DNA of 40,605 nt from Lachnospiraceae bacterium UBA4260 (GTDB lineage Bacteria; Bacillota; Clostridia; Lachnospirales; Lachnospiraceae), in the NCBI GenBank assembly GCA_002395235.1, contig DGWK01000043.1:4463-45067 (forward strand), written 5' to 3'. Numbering within the stretch: the first letter of the stretch is position 1; every line of letters starts with the position of its first letter. Position numbers and translations under genes: made by a program. Below the pieces are notes generated by a model, which worked only from the letters and a program-made list of their open reading frames with translations, had not been told where the DNA came from and did not search any database. This document shows positions 38,735 to 40,605 of this stretch, one piece after another.

Positions 38735-40168
38735 ATGGCCAATGACAGATATGTGAGCCCGCTCTCCGAGAGATATGCCAGCAAGGAGATGCAGTATATC
38801 TTCTCCCCCGATATGAAGTTCAGGACCTGGAGAAAACTCTGGATCGCGCTGGCGGAGACCGAGGCGGAACTGGGTCTGCCTATTACACAGGAACAGATCG
38901 CTGAGCTCAAAGCTCACGCAGACGATATCAATTACGAAGAGGCTAAGGCGAGAGAGAAAGTGGTGCGCCACGATGTCATGAGCCATGTCTACGCTTACGG
39001 ACTGCAGTGCCCGGGGGCGAAAGGGATCATCCACCTGGGAGCGACCAGCTGCTATGTCGGTGACAACACGGACGTCATCATCATGAGAGAGGCGCTTCGC
39101 CTTGTCCGCCGCAAGCTGATCAACGTGCTGGCGGAGCTGGCGAAGTTCGCGGACGAATACAAGAGCCTTCCCACGCTGGGCTTTACTCATTTCCAGCCCG
39201 CGCAGCCTACGACGGTCGGCAAGAGAGCCACCCTCTGGATGCAGGAATTCTATCTGGCCCTGGGCGAGGTGGAACATGTGCTCGGAAACCTCAAACTTCT
39301 GGGAAGCAAGGGAACCACGGGGACACAGGCCTCTTTTCTGGAACTGTTCGACGGCGACCTGGAGAAGGTGGACAAGCTGGATCCCATGATCGCGAAGAAG
39401 ATGGGATTTGACGCCTGCGTGGCGGTCTCCGGACAGACCTATCCCAGACTTGTGGACACGATCGTGCTGAACGCACTGGGAATCGTCGCTTCCGCAGCTA
39501 TGAAGCTGGGAACGGATATCCGTCTTCTGCAGCACCTCAAGGAAGTGGAAGAGCCCTTCGAGAAGAGCCAGATCGGCTCCAGCGCCATGGCTTACAAGAG
39601 AAATCCCATGCGCAGCGAGAGAATCTGTTCCTTATCCAGATATGTGATGATCGACGTCTTAAATCCCGCCGTCACGGCAGGTACGCAGTGGTTTGAGAGA
39701 ACCCTGGACGACTCCGCCAATAAGAGGCTGTCCGTTCCGGAAGGCTTTCTTGCCATCGACGGCGTGCTCGATCTGTGCCTGAATGTGACCGACGGCCTCA
39801 AGGTCTATCCCAAGGTCATCGAAAAGCGCCTGATGTCCGAGCTCCCCTTCATGGCGACGGAGAATATCATGATGGACGCCGTCAAGGCGGGCGGAGACAG
39901 ACAGGAACTGCATGAGAGGATCCGCGAGCTCTCCATGGAAGCCGGAAGACGGGTCAAGGAAGAAGGAAAGGACAACAACCTGCTCGAACTGATCGCGGCA
40001 GATCCCGCTTTCCATTTAAGTCTCGAGGAACTGAAGAAATCCATGGATCCTTCGCACTATATCGGATGCGCGCCCCATCAGGTGGAGAGATTCCTCATAG
40101 AGGTGATCGCGCCCGTGCTCGAAGCCAATAAGGAACTTCTGGGCGAGAAGGCTGAAATAAACGTATAA
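38735..40168 (+). CDS. purB: Adenylosuccinate lyase
   Basis: Catalyses two fumarate-releasing steps of purine synthesis (SAICAR to AICAR, adenylosuccinate to AMP). The 477-residue length is that of the longer, eukaryote/Bacteroides-like branch rather than the ~430-residue Bacillus form. The fumarase-superfamily signature is SSAMAYKRNPMRSE near residue 282; other blocks are HLGATSCYVGDNTD, with the conserved TS pair, and FTHFQPAQPTTVGKRA, whose His is at the active site. AAAGGAA precedes the ATG. purA follows after 45 bases without a terminator, so the two steps from IMP to AMP are coexpressed. Confidence 0.96.
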   Translation: MANDRYVSPLSERYASKEMQYIFSPDMKFRTWRKLWIALAETEAELGLPITQEQIAELKAHADDINYEEAKAREKVVRHDVMSHVYAYGLQCPGAKGIIHLGATSCYVGDNTDVIIMREALRLVRRKLINVLAELAKFADEYKSLPTLGFTHFQPAQPTTVGKRATLWMQEFYLALGEVEHVLGNLKLLGSKGTTGTQASFLELFDGDLEKVDKLDPMIAKKMGFDACVAVSGQTYPRLVDTIVLNALGIVASAAMKLGTDIRLLQHLKEVEEPFEKSQIGSSAMAYKRNPMRSERICSLSRYVMIDVLNPAVTAGTQWFERTLDDSANKRLSVPEGFLAIDGVLDLCLNVTDGLKVYPKVIEKRLMSELPFMATENIMMDAVKAGGDRQELHERIRELSMEAGRRVKEEGKDNNLLELIAADPAFHLSLEELKKSMDPSHYIGCAPHQVERFLIEVIAPVLEANKELLGEKAEINV

Positions 40169-40213
40169 AGTAAAAGAGAAACTGCAAAACGCTGATAATC
40201 TAAGGAGGTTCAT

Positions 40214-40605
40214 ATGGTTAAAGCTGTCGTAGGTGCAAACTGGGGAGACGAGGGAAAAGGGAAGATCACAGATACTCTTGCCGATTCCGCAGACGTCGTC
40301 ATACGCTTTCAGGGCGGTGCCAACGCGGGGCATACCATCGTAAACAAGTACGGTAAGTTTGCGCTTCACACTTTACCGTCCGGCGCTTTTCATCAGAACG
40401 TGATGAACATCATCGGCAACGGCGTCGCGCTCAATATTCCGATCCTCTTTAAAGAGATCCAGGACATCACGAAGAAGGGAGTTCCCACGCCGCAGCTGAT
40501 GATCTCTGACCGCTGCCAGATCGTGATGCCCTATCACATCCTGTTCGACAAGCTCGAAGAGGAGCGCCTTGCCGGCAAGTCCTTCGGCTCCACCAAGTCG
40601 GGCAT
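40214..40605 (+). CDS. purA: Adenylosuccinate synthetase, N-terminal part (runs off the window)
   Basis: First step from IMP to AMP, using GTP and aspartate. About 130 residues are visible: MVKAVVGANWGDEGKGKITD with the GDEGKGK P-loop, FQGGANAGHTIVN and GNGVALN, and LMISDRCQIVMPYH, all diagnostic for PurA. The ATG follows a strong AAGGAGG (40202-40208). The reading frame is open to the window end, so the C-terminal part is missing only because the window stops. Confidence 0.97.
   Translation, partial: MVKAVVGANWGDEGKGKITDTLADSADVVIRFQGGANAGHTIVNKYGKFALHTLPSGAFHQNVMNIIGNGVALNIPILFKEIQDITKKGVPTPQLMISDRCQIVMPYHILFDKLEEERLAGKSFGSTKSG

Overview
The window is about 40.6 kb of a GC-rich (by eye roughly 55-58 %) low-redundancy bacterial chromosome. 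Strong AGGAGG-type ribosome sites, TTGACA/TATAAT promoters, a CIRCE heat-shock operator, an AsnA-type asparagine synthetase, an XRE-cupin/potABCD polyamine operon and a pair of large proteins that I associate with Lachnospiraceae (DUF5717/DUF5716-like) all point to a Clostridia, most likely a Lachnospiraceae, genome. I cannot name a genus. There is no phage, integrase, transposase or CRISPR array; it looks like core/accessory chromosome.

Layout. 1-2110 (minus strand): 5' part of gdhA (NADP-type glutamate dehydrogenase) and asnA, separated by 720 bp rich in palindromes and repeats. 2313-7285 (plus): a nuclease-helicase fusion of the XPD/DinG type, a GH13 glycosidase and a PrsW-type membrane protease. 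7391-7571: two identical tRNA-Gly(GCC) genes behind a near-perfect promoter framed by an inverted repeat. 7728-12776: a five-gene peptide-type ABC importer operon (binding lipoprotein, two permeases, two ATPases) with an attenuator-like hairpin after the lipoprotein gene. 12777-13688: tandem palindromic repeats and a metallophosphoesterase on the minus strand. 14057-19331: XRE-cupin regulator plus potABCD for spermidine/putrescine uptake, with an extended PotA and a membrane-anchored PotD.

19540-25133 holds a STAS-domain protein followed by a three-gene peptide secretion system of the NHLM/PCAT type (short membrane-fusion-like protein, C39 peptidase-ABC exporter, second ABC exporter), but no recognisable precursor peptide. 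25117-29517 follows with a TraX-like membrane protein, a beta-CASP RNase-like protein, dihydrofolate reductase and a FAD-dependent dehydrogenase. 29574-30269 is a lipoprotein gene.

30308-38644 is the part I find most interesting. A perfect CIRCE element and promoter precede htpG (Hsp90) carrying two acidic insertions. Behind its terminator lies a tightly overlapping three-gene unit: a 1269-residue protein of unknown function, an actin/Hsp70-fold protein with a degenerate phosphate-2 loop, and a helical-repeat protein. I infer, without proof, an uncharacterised Hsp70-like system. The window ends with purB and the start of purA (AMP synthesis from IMP).
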